Below are positions 1-9,591 of a DNA stretch of 64,000 bases, in pieces. The notes under the pieces are model-generated. The model had not been told where the DNA came from, searched no databases, and was given only the letters and a program-made list of their open reading frames with translations. This DNA is from Moorena sp. SIO3I8 (lineage in GTDB: Bacteria; Cyanobacteriota; Cyanobacteriia; Cyanobacteriales; Coleofasciculaceae): the NCBI RefSeq assembly GCF_010692325.1, contig NZ_JAAHHW010000024.1, positions 19,207 through 83,206 of the forward strand, given 5' to 3'. Each line of letters starts with the position of its first letter. The first letter of the stretch is position 1. A program made the translations under genes and the position numbers.

Positions 1-1812
1 CCTAGCTAACATCAAAACTGAGGGAGGTGAAGGCTGAGTCACTGCTATTTCTTTCATGTAATTTCGTGCTTTTTTACCTTTGCTCATGTAGGTGACGGGT
101 TGCTGGGTGTAAAAAACCACACTGGGTTTTTTGAAACCAATCATAATCAATTCTTCTGAGGATTGCTTTTCTTGAACAGCAATGGCAGATAATTGCCGTA
201 GGGGTAATTGACGCACTTGATCCACTAATAAGAAAGTCGGGGTCAACACGAAAATAAGAAAGGCTAAAAATCCCACTAGGTTGACTATCCATACCCCAAA
301 CAACCAACGTCGCCACAGCAATAGTGCTGCTACAATAGCAGTTAAACTCCAAATAATACCTCCCCTCACCATTAAGCCCGATTCTTGCAACTGCTCCGGT
401 AAGTTGGGTGCTGCAGGTCCACTACCGATATATTCCGGAGCCAAGAAAATGGCGGTGGCAAGGGCAATTAACAACAAGAGGTTAAATAGGCTACTGAGTA
501 GCATGGATGGGGAAAGGGGCAGAGGGCTAGACCAGGAAAGGTTACTAGTATGGGTGAGTTGGTCACTCCACAATAAAGCCAAAAGAATGGCGGCAGCTGG
601 AATTAGGGGTAGGACATAGCTGGGTAGTTTAGTGGCAGCAATGGTAAAAAAGCCGAAAATCCCTACAAACCAGAACAGAGCAAATAAACCCAAATGAGTA
701 GAACGGGGTGAGTTACGCCACCGCACCCGCCGCCAAAATTTTAGTCGTGCGATCGCAAACGGCAAGTAGCTCGACCAAGGGGCAAAAGCTACCAGTACTA
801 CTGGAAAATAAAAATACCAAGGCCCAGCGTGGCGGTTAACGGTGCGAGTAAAGCGTTGAATATTGTGATAGCCAAAAAACGAGTCGCTATAGGCTTGCCC
901 ATTGGCTAGGGTTACTAATACATACCAAGGCAGTGTCAGAGCCAAAATAATCACAATGCCTCTAAATAAGCACATTTCCTGCAATACTTCCCTGCCATTG
1001 CCCAGGTAAAGCAGAAAACCACCAATAATTAGTGTGGGTAGAACGATACCGACTGGTCCTTTGGTAAGGATAGCTAGAGCAATGAGCACATAACAGGCTA
1101 GGTACCAACCGCAAGGGTATTTGTGAGGGGGTGAGGGGCTTTTAGCAACAGTTGTTTCGCTGTTTCCGAGCTCCTGTGCTCCTGTGCTCCTCTGGTTTCG
1201 ATGGGCATACCCTAGAAAAAAGCTTAGTAATGCACCCCCTACACAGGCGCTGAGTAGCATATCTGAGACACCGGTTCTTGCCCAGATAATGGTTTGAAGA
1301 TTCACTGCCATCAGGGTCGAACCAATCCAGGCACAGATCCACAACTGCCGCTGGAGATAGGAAGGGTTGATTTGGCTATCCCTGTGCTGACTAGAATCTA
1401 GATCAGGGGTCAAGGCAGCAGGACGGGAAACCCCATAATATCGTAGGGTGTAAAAGCCTAATCCAGTTAATGCGATCGCACTCAGGGCTGACGGCAGTCT
1501 TACTGCCCATTCATTCACCCCAATCAACCGGTAACCAATTGCCATCAACCAGTAGATTAGGGGTGGTTTATCAAAGCGAGTCTCACCATTGAAATAAGGG
1601 GTAATCCAGTCACCTGTAACCGTCATCTGGCGAGCGGCCTCAGCAAACAAGGGTTCAGTTTCATCTACTAAACCGATGTTGCCCAAATTCCACAAAAAAG
1701 CTAGCCAGCTGATCAGGAGTAACCACAGAATAGAAAGTGTCCATAGGGTGGTGGGATGCTGTTGCCAAGATTGCCACCAATTTTTAAACCTATTAGTTAA
1801 TTTAAACTTCAT
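1..1812 (-). CDS. Family 39 (ArnT/PMT-like) membrane glycosyltransferase, C-terminus cut by window edge
   Basis: An uninterrupted minus-strand frame starts at ATG 1812 and stays open for 604 codons to the window edge, so the stop codon is not visible. After a first transmembrane segment comes DETE at residues 50-53, followed by the pattern EAARQM..GDW..P.FNGE..FDKPPL, the classic GT39 first-loop signature with the catalytic acidic pair. Further on there are many hydrophobic helices, including an AILTKGPVG stretch typical of ArnT-like enzymes, then a soluble tail. The family moves sugars from polyprenyl-phosphate carriers to lipid or protein acceptors at the membrane; the substrate cannot be told. 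A low-complexity, serine- and proline-containing stretch lies near codons 205-225. It is divergent from the Ycf20 gene. Confidence 0.88.
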   Translation of the reverse strand, partial: MKFKLTNRFKNWWQSWQQHPTTLWTLSILWLLLISWLAFLWNLGNIGLVDETEPLFAEAARQMTVTGDWITPYFNGETRFDKPPLIYWLMAIGYRLIGVNEWAVRLPSALSAIALTGLGFYTLRYYGVSRPAALTPDLDSSQHRDSQINPSYLQRQLWICAWIGSTLMAVNLQTIIWARTGVSDMLLSACVGGALLSFFLGYAHRNQRSTGAQELGNSETTVAKSPSPPHKYPCGWYLACYVLIALAILTKGPVGIVLPTLIIGGFLLYLGNGREVLQEMCLFRGIVIILALTLPWYVLVTLANGQAYSDSFFGYHNIQRFTRTVNRHAGPWYFYFPVVLVAFAPWSSYLPFAIARLKFWRRVRWRNSPRSTHLGLFALFWFVGIFGFFTIAATKLPSYVLPLIPAAAILLALLWSDQLTHTSNLSWSSPLPLSPSMLLSSLFNLLLLIALATAIFLAPEYIGSGPAAPNLPEQLQESGLMVRGGIIWSLTAIVAALLLWRRWLFGVWIVNLVGFLAFLIFVLTPTFLLVDQVRQLPLRQLSAIAVQEKQSSEELIMIGFKKPSVVFYTQQPVTYMSKGKKARNYMKEIAVTQPSPPSVLMLAR

Positions 1813-1913
1813 CAATGGGCTAGGGGGTGATTGAGGTCTAGCAGGCTATCATGAGTCCAAAAGGGATAGCATGGTCTACAGGTGTGTTATTCTTGTTTAA
1901 ATGAGTGTAGTAG

Positions 1914-2264
1914 ATGCAGAATACCCGTCTTAATAATTTAGTTGATTTTTTATCGACGCGGCTGGGGCTATGGTTTGCTAATCCCTGGCGACGCCTGTCC
2001 ATGATCCTGATTAGCTTTCTGTGTGGCTTCTTGGTAGGACAAGGCCTGTGTACTACAGCAGGAACTGGCCAGGAATTGATACTATCTGGGATGTTGATTA
2101 TTTTTACAGAACCACTTAGCTGGTTGATTTATAGCGGTAAATTTCCAAAAGGTAAATCAAATCAAACCGTTGACCGGGTTTCATGGTTGGCAGATCTAGT
2201 CAATGCTTTTAAGATTGGTCTGGTATACAGTATGTATTTAGAAGCCTTCAAGCTTGGCTCTTGA
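1914..2264 (+). CDS. ycf20: Ycf20-like protein (DUF565)
   Basis: A 116-residue protein with the DUF565/Ycf20 layout: an N-terminal amphipathic part with NPWRRLSM, a first membrane helix ending in FLVGQ, and a second helix with FTEPLSWLIYS. Ycf20 is conserved in cyanobacteria and plastids. In plants and algae it is connected with non-photochemical quenching, but the molecular role is not settled. It lies about 90 bases upstream of the glycerate kinase gene on the same strand. Confidence 0.8.
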   Translation: MQNTRLNNLVDFLSTRLGLWFANPWRRLSMILISFLCGFLVGQGLCTTAGTGQELILSGMLIIFTEPLSWLIYSGKFPKGKSNQTVDRVSWLADLVNAFKIGLVYSMYLEAFKLGS

Positions 2265-2353
2265 AATAGTAATCAGTTATTAATCAGTTAGTAATCACTG
2301 CTGAGTCCTCAGAAGCGATATTTCCCATGCAACTACTGACCGACAAACGATAA

Positions 2354-3439
2354 ATGAAAAGAGACACCAAGAGCGTTGGTCAAATTCTCGAGCAGTGGGT
2401 ATCAGGACAAACACCAAATCCCCTGGAATGTCAGCAACTGTTGGCTGAGGAACTGGCTGATCACCTAAAGGCAAAGGCGTTTGGCATCACAGAGGATAAT
2501 GGTGAACAGGTAATCCAAATGCGATCGCATTTGTTTGAGATAGTCTACCCAGATATTCTCGCTCTACCGTATTTTGAAACTACTCCTGAAACACAGCAAA
2601 AGACTCTCTTATCCCTTTGGAACCTCTGGCTTCCTTTAGCCATGGCGTTGGTATCCTGTCGTAAACAGCTGGGACGTCCTTTGATTCAAGGCATATTAGG
2701 AGGGCAGGGCACTGGGAAAACGACTCTAGCGGCAGTCTTAAGTGTGATTATCCACAAATTAGGCGAACGCACTCTCACCCTGTCTATCGATGACCTCTAC
2801 AAAACCTACAAGGAGCGACAACAGCTTCAAGAACAAGACCCCAGGCTGATCTGGCGTGGTCCCCCTGGCACTCATGATGTTGAGCTGGGTTTACAGCTAT
2901 TAGACCAATTACGATCCCCTTCCCCTACCGCAGAAATCCTCGTGCCTCGGTTTGATAAGTCAGCTTTTGGGGGGGCTGGAGACCGAATCACTCCAGAGGT
3001 GGTCGAAAGTATTGATATTGTATTGTTTGAAGGGTGGTTTGTTGGGGTTCGACCCATTGAGCCAGAGGTGTTTGATGGCTCCCTTCCAGAACCGATTCAG
3101 ACCCTGGAAGACCGAGAGTTTGCTCGGGATATGAATCAGCAACTGAGGCTTTATGTACCGCTGTGGGAACGATTAGACCGATTGATGGTACTCTACCCTA
3201 CTGACTACCGCCTCAGTCAGCAATGGCGACTACAGGCAGAGAAACAGATGATTGCTCAGGGGAAGTCCGGGATGGGAGATGCACAAATTAGAGATTTTGT
3301 CAACTATTTTTGGAAAGCTCTCCATCCAGAATTATTCATTACACCCCTGACTAGAAACCCAAATCTAGTAGACTTGGTGGTTAAAATTAATCCTGACCAC
3401 ACACCTGGTGTGATTTATTCACCAGGGTATACTGGTTAG
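2354..3439 (+). CDS. D-glycerate 3-kinase, plant/cyanobacterial type
   Basis: A 361-residue P-loop kinase with the Walker A motif GGQGTGKTT near residues 116-124 and a downstream DDLY motif. The region SPSPTAEILVPRFDKS and the C-terminal NYFWKALHPELF are typical of the GLYK family. It should phosphorylate D-glycerate to 3-phosphoglycerate with ATP, the last step of photorespiratory glycolate recycling. This is the plant-type enzyme, unrelated to bacterial GarK or GckA. It is followed directly by a convergent tRNA-Gly gene. Confidence 0.87.
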   Translation: MKRDTKSVGQILEQWVSGQTPNPLECQQLLAEELADHLKAKAFGITEDNGEQVIQMRSHLFEIVYPDILALPYFETTPETQQKTLLSLWNLWLPLAMALVSCRKQLGRPLIQGILGGQGTGKTTLAAVLSVIIHKLGERTLTLSIDDLYKTYKERQQLQEQDPRLIWRGPPGTHDVELGLQLLDQLRSPSPTAEILVPRFDKSAFGGAGDRITPEVVESIDIVLFEGWFVGVRPIEPEVFDGSLPEPIQTLEDREFARDMNQQLRLYVPLWERLDRLMVLYPTDYRLSQQWRLQAEKQMIAQGKSGMGDAQIRDFVNYFWKALHPELFITPLTRNPNLVDLVVKINPDHTPGVIYSPGYTG

Positions 3440-3453
3440 CATGGATCCAACAA

Positions 3454-3524
3454 GCGGGTGATCGGACTCGAACCGACGACGTTCAGCTTGGGAAGCTGAC
3501 ATTCTACCACTGAATTACACCCGC
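3454..3524 (-). tRNA. tRNA-Gly(CCC)
   Basis: The reverse complement folds as a cloverleaf: 7-bp acceptor GCGGGTG/CACCCGC, D-arm with AGTGGTAGA, anticodon stem TCAGC/GCTGA closing the loop TTCCCAA (anticodon CCC), and T-arm with GGTTCGAGTCC. The 3' CCA is not encoded. Confidence 0.95.
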
Positions 3525-3939
3525 AATCCTTTAACTAATCTTTAACTAATATTTAACAAGTATTGGTATTATAGCAGTTCTTAATTGGGTCAGGTACTTC
3601 ACCCGATTGAGAATTGCTAGATCAACTGCGCAATAATACCCATCATAAAGAAGATTGATAGGGAGATGGGGCAGATTTTTATTAAGGTTAATTACCCGGA
3701 CAGGATCTGATCAGGGCCTTCAGCTTGGCTTTTTGGTAAGCTGTAGACAAAGATTAGCCTTCCCCATTGCTTCTAGTATAGCGCCCAAGGAGCACCCAGT
3801 TTAGCTTTGAGGTGTTAACCCTAAGGGAGCTATACAAAAGGTTAAACTACCAAAAATTTAAATCTACCAAACTAGTAAAACTAAGCCAGTGTCATGGGAA
3901 TACTGGACTTTGTCTTAGCATTTAAGTCAATCAAAAATC
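3525..3939. other. Gene-free stretch with pieces of dispersed repeats
   Basis: No coding frame is convincing here. It holds TATAGCAGTT plus GGTACTT near 3571 (like the left ends of the repeat at 4811) and, at about 3635-3700, a reversed partial copy of the element seen at 28519 and 45288, with ATACCCAT..ATAAAG, GGGAGATGGGG and TTATTAAGG. The rest may be leader for the HD-domain gene. Confidence 0.5.
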
Positions 3940-4815
3940 ATGTTTAACACCACTGAAATTCTAATTAACGCCTTTGTTATAAGACTCCGGGAAGGCTACC
4001 GCCGAACTTACGGGGGACTCAAACCTGACAACGAAGATATAATTGCTTGGGCTGGCAGCATGGCCATGGAAAATATTGCCAACAGTGATGCCCTCTATCA
4101 CAATGTGGAACACTCCATCCTAGTTACCCTCGTCGGACAAGAGATTTTGCGAGGCAAACATATCCGTGAAGGTGGTGTAACTCCTCATGATTGGTTACAC
4201 TTTATCATTTCTTTGGCATGTCATGATATTGGCTATGTTAAAGGAGTATGTCGCCAAGACCGAGAAAATGAACGACTCTACGCTACTGGTCAAAATGGGG
4301 AGATGGTTCATTTACGCCAAGGGTCTACCGATGCTGCTCTGACTCCTTATCATGTCGATCGGGCAAAATTATTTATTGATGAGCGCTTTGGTGGTCACAA
4401 CCTGATTGATGCCGAGTTTATCAAGCGCAACATTGAACTGACTCGTTTCCCTGTGCCGAAGCAAGGGGATCATCAAGATACAGGTAACTATCCTGGATTA
4501 ATTCGCGCCTCTGACTTGATTGGTCAACTGAGTGACCCACGCTATCTCAAAAAAACTAGTGCTTTGTTCTACGAGTTTGAAGAAACTGGATTTAACAAAG
4601 CCATTGGCTACCGCCATCCTGGAGATCTGCGGGAAGGCTACTCTAAGTTTTACTGGAATGGGGTATATCCTTATATTCAGGATGCCTTGCGTTACCTATC
4701 CTTAACTCAGGAAGGTAAACAAATTACGGCTAATCTCTTCTCCAATGTGTTTGTGGTTGAACACTCAGAAAATCAAAATGGAATGGTGAAAATGACACAA
4801 AAGGTTAATGTATAG
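3940..4815 (+). CDS. HD-domain metal-dependent phosphohydrolase, cyanobacterial type
   Basis: A 291-residue soluble protein with HD-superfamily metal-binding patterns: HNVEH at residues 54-58 and CHDIGY with His95-Asp96, plus later conserved acidic positions. HD enzymes hydrolyse phosphomonoesters or phosphodiesters, often of nucleotides. The exact substrate cannot be read here. The last codons and the TAG stop overlap the left end of a dispersed palindromic repeat beginning at 4811, so the C-terminus may have been reset by that insertion. Confidence 0.7.
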   Translation: MFNTTEILINAFVIRLREGYRRTYGGLKPDNEDIIAWAGSMAMENIANSDALYHNVEHSILVTLVGQEILRGKHIREGGVTPHDWLHFIISLACHDIGYVKGVCRQDRENERLYATGQNGEMVHLRQGSTDAALTPYHVDRAKLFIDERFGGHNLIDAEFIKRNIELTRFPVPKQGDHQDTGNYPGLIRASDLIGQLSDPRYLKKTSALFYEFEETGFNKAIGYRHPGDLREGYSKFYWNGVYPYIQDALRYLSLTQEGKQITANLFSNVFVVEHSENQNGMVKMTQKVNV

Positions 4816-4940
4816 CAGTTACCAATCTGTTGAGGTACTTTAATCCCGGGTTTTAGGGAACAGGTAATAGGGAATAGGGAATAGGGAATAGGGAATAGGG
4901 AAAAAATCCTGTGTACCTCATTAATATGATAAGCGCTATA
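4811..4940. repeat. Palindromic dispersed element, family A copy 1, with GGGAATA tandem core
   Basis: The left end reads TATAGCAGTTACCA..TGAGGTAC and the right end is its imperfect inverse, GTACCTCA..TGATAAGCGCTATA. Between them is a run of GGGAATA heptamers. Related copies lie at 8716, 9770 and 45090. It begins inside the last codons of the HD-domain gene. Confidence 0.75.
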
Positions 4941-5174
4941 TAACCAGAAGCTATTAAAGGTGAAGGCTTAAGGGTGAACGGTGTTGGGTCAAGGGTGTTG
5001 GCTCAAGGATGGTTGCACCAGATTTCGATACCATCTTATTAGTATGGGGTATGGGTAAAACATAGCTAATCCAAGACACGCCCATACTAATAAGACCCAT
5101 ACTAATAAGACCCATACTAAGTAAACGCGAGGTGCTTTTCGCCCTTCCGGAGTCAGAATCCTAGTCAGAATCCT

Positions 5175-6245
5175 ATGAACTGGTGGCAAAAACTTACCAA
5201 GAACCCTCTCGCCCGTTTTGGGGCATTGCTATTATTGACGTTTTATCTAATTGTCATTGCAGCAGATGTTGTTGCTCCCTATGATCCTTATGTGTCTCAG
5301 CCAGATGGTTCCCTGCTACCACCTACCAAGATCTACTGGCGTAACCAGCAAACCAAAAAGTTTATTGGTCCCCATGTCTATCCCACAACCCAAGGACCAA
5401 CGGATTTAGAGACAGGCGATCGCAAACTGATTGTAGACTGGCAAAAGCCTTCGCCAGTGGGTCTATTTGTTCCAGTTCCGGAGTATAAGTTGTTTAGAGT
5501 GATTCCCTTCAACCGTCACCTGTTCGGTACAGTGGGTGAGGGTAAGATTAATCTATTAGGTACCGATGAGCAAGCTCGTGATCAGTTTAGTCGCTTGGTG
5601 TATGGGGGTCGGATTAGTCTTAGTATTGGTCTAGTGGGAATTGCGATCTCCTTTCCCCTTGGTCTAATCATTGGGGGAATTTCTGGCTATTTCGGCGGCT
5701 GGGTAGATGGGATCATCATGCGTCTGGTAGAAGTTTTGATGACTATTCCTGGTATTTACCTACTCGTCGCCTTAGCTGCTGTGCTACCACCTGGTTTAAC
5801 TAGTGCCCAACGGTTTTTGTTAATTGTTTTGATTACCTCGTTTATTAGCTGGTCTGGCTTAGCACGAGTGATCCGAGGACAGGTGTTATCGATTAAGGAG
5901 CGGGAATTTGTCCAAGCTGCCAAAACTATGGGGGCGAATCCCTTTTATATCATTGTACGGCACGTTCTGCCCCAGACAGCTTCCTATGTGATTATATCAG
6001 CAACCTTGGCAGTTCCTGGTTTCATTGTGGCCGAGTCGGTACTGAGTTTAATTGGGTTGGGAATTCAGCAACCGGACCCGTCCTGGGGAAATTTGTTGTC
6101 TTTGGCAACCAATGCCTCAATCATCGTGCTACAGCCTTGGTTGATTTGGCCCCCAGCACTGCTGATTATTCTGACGGTGTTGGCGTTTAATTTACTTGGG
6201 GATGGGTTGCGGGATGCTCTCGATCCTAGAAGTTTACAGCGCTAG
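5175..6245 (+). CDS. ABC transporter permease, DppC/OppC type
   Basis: A 356-residue membrane protein. One helix at residues 14-32 is followed by a long extracytoplasmic loop (about 35-140) and then five more helices carrying the binding-protein-dependent permease domain. The cytoplasmic EAA-type loop, with AAKTMGANPFYIIVRHVLPQ, is clear at about residues 255-275. Such permeases import oligopeptides, nickel or related solutes with DppB, ATPase and binding-protein partners. None of those partners is adjacent. The long first loop is common in cyanobacterial OppC homologues. Confidence 0.85.
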   Translation: MNWWQKLTKNPLARFGALLLLTFYLIVIAADVVAPYDPYVSQPDGSLLPPTKIYWRNQQTKKFIGPHVYPTTQGPTDLETGDRKLIVDWQKPSPVGLFVPVPEYKLFRVIPFNRHLFGTVGEGKINLLGTDEQARDQFSRLVYGGRISLSIGLVGIAISFPLGLIIGGISGYFGGWVDGIIMRLVEVLMTIPGIYLLVALAAVLPPGLTSAQRFLLIVLITSFISWSGLARVIRGQVLSIKEREFVQAAKTMGANPFYIIVRHVLPQTASYVIISATLAVPGFIVAESVLSLIGLGIQQPDPSWGNLLSLATNASIIVLQPWLIWPPALLIILTVLAFNLLGDGLRDALDPRSLQR

Positions 6246-6912
6246 CTATTTTAATACTCAAGGGGGAAGGATGGGTCGAGTTTGGAAAAAGCCTTTTTTT
6301 CTGGGTTCAATCATCAGCCTTGCTCTCCTTGAGCGCTAGCCCTTACCACAATAGTCCACAGACTTCAGTTTTAACAAAAAATCTCAGGGAACAATAATAT
6401 TATAAATAGAATGTTTTGTGGCTGTGTTTACCCATTATCAAATACTTACTGGCTCAGACAATAATATATAAAATACGGATCTTCCGTACTTGTTATGCTA
6501 AATAAACACTTTAGCTAAGGGAGCAGGGAGTAGTGTAAAGAGGCCGTATTCAGAAAATTTTGTTAGTTAAATAGCCTCATTTTCCTTATACAGTAAGCTT
6601 TATGAGTTTTTTAAGTTGAAATTTAGCATAAAAGGTACTGAAGAACCTAAAATACAAACCCAATCCAGAGCAAAGAAGAATATCACGGCAATTAAACAAT
6701 AGTAAATCTGGCTAGTGGCTGTTATCATTTTGCGCTCCAATTAATTTTAACATAGTACTATTTTTGGCAACGATAAATACTGTAAAAAAGACCTAGTTTC
6801 GATAAAAAAAATATTTTTTGTTTCTTTATAATCATCGACAATTCCTTGTCTGTTTCTTTACAGTCCATGTGGCAAGACAGTAGCAGTTAGAAGAGACATA
6901 CAGACTGGGGAC
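6246..6912. other. 667-base gene-free AT-rich stretch
   Basis: I see no coding frame, RNA gene or clear repeat. It is AT-rich with several T runs and probably contains the promoter of the ABC exporter gene that begins at 6913, but no box stands out enough to mark. Confidence 0.4.
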
Positions 6913-8718
6913 ATGAAAGCATTATCAGTGGCAAGTGTTACGGCACCATCTAATCTACCCAAGGAGTCACCTCCTCAAGAGTATCGGAGTGAGTATCCCT
7001 TCCGGACACTACTTTATCTCTACCGCCAAGACCTAGGTAAAATCGGACTGTCGATGGCGGTGTATGTGATCAAACACAGTCCGGAATGGATCAGACCATT
7101 GGTGATTGCTAATGTAATTGATATTATTGCCAACCCAAGCACTCACCCACTGTCGGAGTTATGGATTAATGGGGCTATCTTAGGGATTTCTGTAGTGCAA
7201 AATATCCCCACCCATTACTTACACATCCGGTTTATGAGTCTCGCGACTCGCAACATGGAGTCGAATCTGCGCTCACTAATCACCCAGCAGCTGCAACTGC
7301 TTTCAATTGGGTTCTACAAAAATAACAGCAAGGGAGCACTACAAACCAAACTCTTGCGGGATGTGGAACAAATTCAAGGGTTGGCAACAACCCTGTTCCA
7401 GTTTGTCCCTGCAGCTATGCTAACTATCTTAGTAGCAATTGTCGCTACTGCTATTCGTGCTCCTTGGTTCCTGCTGTTCTTCCTGGGAACTGTCCCAGCG
7501 GCTGTGATTTTGATCTCGGTACTCAGAGGACCGATTCGCGATCGCAATTCTGCTTTCCGACAACAACTAGAAGAAATGGCAGCTAGCTTAATCGAGATGA
7601 TTCAGCTAATCCCAGTCACACGAGCTCATGGTGCTCAACAGACTGAGATAGAAAGGATTGATGGCAAGTTAGTGACGGTCAAACAGGCAGCGGTGCGACT
7701 TGACTCGATTAACGCCATCACCGATTCTTCTTCTTGGGTAACCCTACGGTTATTCAGTCTGGTTTGCTTGATCACCTCAGCCTGGTTAGTCTATACCAAG
7801 CAATGGGCAATCACAGTGGGGGATGTGGTGTTACTGACTGGTTATTTTGATTCCCTGACTAGCTCGATAGTGCAAATTTTAGCTGTATTGCCACAGATTG
7901 GCAAAGGTTTTGAATCCATTCGCTCAGTGGGTGAAATTATCGAGTGTCCTGACCTAGAGCGCAATCCTGGTAAGATAGCTCTGCAACAGGTGCGTGGTGA
8001 ATTCACCTTTGAGTCGGTTAGTTATAAGTATCCCGATACGGAACAGTTTGCCATTCAAGACTTTTGTCTACAGGTCAATCCTGGGGAAACCATTGCCATC
8101 GTCGGACCATCCGGAGCCGGAAAATCTACCTTATTAAGTTTAATTATTGGTTTCATGGCTCCCACGACCGGAAGAGTTTTACTAGATGGTACAGATATGA
8201 GTAGCCTCGACCTACAGACCTATCGGAAATTCCTATCAGTGGTTTCCCAGGAGACTATCTTATTTGAAGGTACGGTACGAGAGAATATTGTGTATGGCAG
8301 TAAACAATTGGATGAAGAACAGTTAATCAAGGCGATTCAGGATGCCAATGCTTTAGAATTTATTCAGGAATTGCCCTCGGGACTTGATACTCTAATTGGG
8401 GAAAATGGGGCAAAACTTTCTGGTGGTCAACGGCAACGACTAGCTATTGCTCGTGCTTTAATTCGTAATCCACGGGTGTTAGTTCTCGATGAAGCAACAT
8501 CGTCTCTAGATACTGCTTCGGAAGCTTTGATTCAGGACGCTTTGGAACACTTGATGGAAAACCGCACAACGTTTGTGGTAGCTCATCGCCTGTCAACGAT
8601 TCGGAAAGCTGACCGGATTGTAGTTATGGAACGAGGGCATATTGTAGAAGTTGGCAATCACGCTCAACTGCTGGCGAAACATGGAACCTATACACAATTA
8701 CATTCATTACAGATCTAG
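6913..8718 (+). CDS. ABC exporter, fused membrane and ATPase domains (MsbA/ABCB type)
   Basis: A 601-residue half-transporter. The membrane domain (about residues 40-330) has six hydrophobic helices. The ATPase domain (about 355-600) has Walker A GPSGAGKST near 397-405, signature LSGGQRQR near 501, Walker B VLVLDEATSSLD and the switch histidine in VAHRLST. It should work as a homodimer exporting lipids, peptides or small molecules. No biosynthetic partner is next to it. Its stop codon TAG at 8716-8718 coincides with the left end of a palindromic repeat. Confidence 0.9.
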   Translation: MKALSVASVTAPSNLPKESPPQEYRSEYPFRTLLYLYRQDLGKIGLSMAVYVIKHSPEWIRPLVIANVIDIIANPSTHPLSELWINGAILGISVVQNIPTHYLHIRFMSLATRNMESNLRSLITQQLQLLSIGFYKNNSKGALQTKLLRDVEQIQGLATTLFQFVPAAMLTILVAIVATAIRAPWFLLFFLGTVPAAVILISVLRGPIRDRNSAFRQQLEEMAASLIEMIQLIPVTRAHGAQQTEIERIDGKLVTVKQAAVRLDSINAITDSSSWVTLRLFSLVCLITSAWLVYTKQWAITVGDVVLLTGYFDSLTSSIVQILAVLPQIGKGFESIRSVGEIIECPDLERNPGKIALQQVRGEFTFESVSYKYPDTEQFAIQDFCLQVNPGETIAIVGPSGAGKSTLLSLIIGFMAPTTGRVLLDGTDMSSLDLQTYRKFLSVVSQETILFEGTVRENIVYGSKQLDEEQLIKAIQDANALEFIQELPSGLDTLIGENGAKLSGGQRQRLAIARALIRNPRVLVLDEATSSLDTASEALIQDALEHLMENRTTFVVAHRLSTIRKADRIVVMERGHIVEVGNHAQLLAKHGTYTQLHSLQI

Positions 8719-8830
8719 CAGTTATCAATGGGGTGAGGTACTTTCATTATGGGTTTTAGGGAACAGGGAACAGCGGATCTGGGAACAGGAAAAAAATCCT
8801 GTGTATCTCATAGCTATGAGAAATGCTATA
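8716..8830. repeat. Palindromic dispersed element, family A copy 2
   Basis: The left end is TAGCAGTTATCA..TGAGGTAC and the right end is TGTATCTCA..ATGAGAAATGCTATA, around a short GGGAACA tandem core. It exactly fills the space between the stop codons of the convergent ABC exporter and Uma2 genes and contributes the exporter's stop codon. Confidence 0.72.
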
Positions 8831-9583
8831 TCACTGAGGCAAATCACCGAACTGTTCTCGATAACGAGCTAACAATGACTCCATTTGAGCTAATTGCTCC
8901 TGAGCTTGTTGCTTTTGCTGACATTCTTGTTCGGCTCGTTGCTTTTCGAGTTCGGCTGCTTCAGTAGGGGTAGGAACTAGTTGTCCTTCTGCGGTAAACC
9001 AACGTAATTTTGAGTCATAAATTCCCAAATATAGTGCCAACTGTTGACTCCACAACCAACCTTCTTGATTAGGCTCAAGTTCGAGATAACAACCATCTAC
9101 CAAGTGGAAGCCCTTCAATTCCAGGGTGTTGGGGTCAAACCAGAAATAGTCGGGAGTACGGAATGTATCCTGGTAGATTTGTTTCTTTAATCCTCGGTCC
9201 GTATCTGCCGTGGTAGGGGAAATAATTTCTACAATCACATTCGGATACTTCCCCTCTTCTTGCCACACTACCCAACTATTCCGAGGTTTGCGCTCAGTTT
9301 GCAGCACCACAAAAAAGTCAGGCCCACGAAATTCTTCAGACTTACGTTGTCGAGGACTGTAATAAATAGTCAGATTTCCCGAGACATAGAAATCATCACG
9401 CTCATCCCACAACCACTCTAGGCATTGGATGAGTAGGGTCATTTGTAGTCGATGTAGATCAGTTTCCAAAGGTGGTTCGTCACTGAGTAAATCCCTAGGG
9501 GGTAATATAACATCTTCCGGTACAGTTGTTGCAGTTTCTGTTGCAGTTTCTGTTGGCGTTTTTAATTCTTGAGTCAAAGACAT
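8831..9583 (-). CDS. Uma2 family (DUF820) putative nuclease-fold protein with C-terminal coiled coil
   Basis: A Uma2/DUF820 protein of about 250 residues. The core contains FRGPDFFVVL and KYPNVIVEIISPTT, matching the PD-(D/E)xK-like Uma2 fold abundant in cyanobacteria; function is unknown. The last 40 residues (EKQRAEQECQQKQQAQEQ) form a charged coiled coil. I choose ATG 9583 (MSLTQEL). The frame is open ten codons further up, but those codons are made by the end of an inserted element (9601-9738) that now sits just upstream of the gene and may have replaced its promoter. Confidence 0.78.
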   Translation of the reverse strand: MSLTQELKTPTETATETATTVPEDVILPPRDLLSDEPPLETDLHRLQMTLLIQCLEWLWDERDDFYVSGNLTIYYSPRQRKSEEFRGPDFFVVLQTERKPRNSWVVWQEEGKYPNVIVEIISPTTADTDRGLKKQIYQDTFRTPDYFWFDPNTLELKGFHLVDGCYLELEPNQEGWLWSQQLALYLGIYDSKLRWFTAEGQLVPTPTEAAELEKQRAEQECQQKQQAQEQLAQMESLLARYREQFGDLPQ

Positions 9584-9591
9584 GGCAGCTA

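Noticed and set aside
1142..1342. 66-residue minus-strand ORF
   Set aside because: It is out of frame with the continuous family-39 glycosyltransferase reading from 1812 to 1.
5175..8718. OppC permease and ABC exporter as one transport system
   Set aside because: They are 667 bases apart, belong to opposite-direction transporter classes, and share no partner genes.
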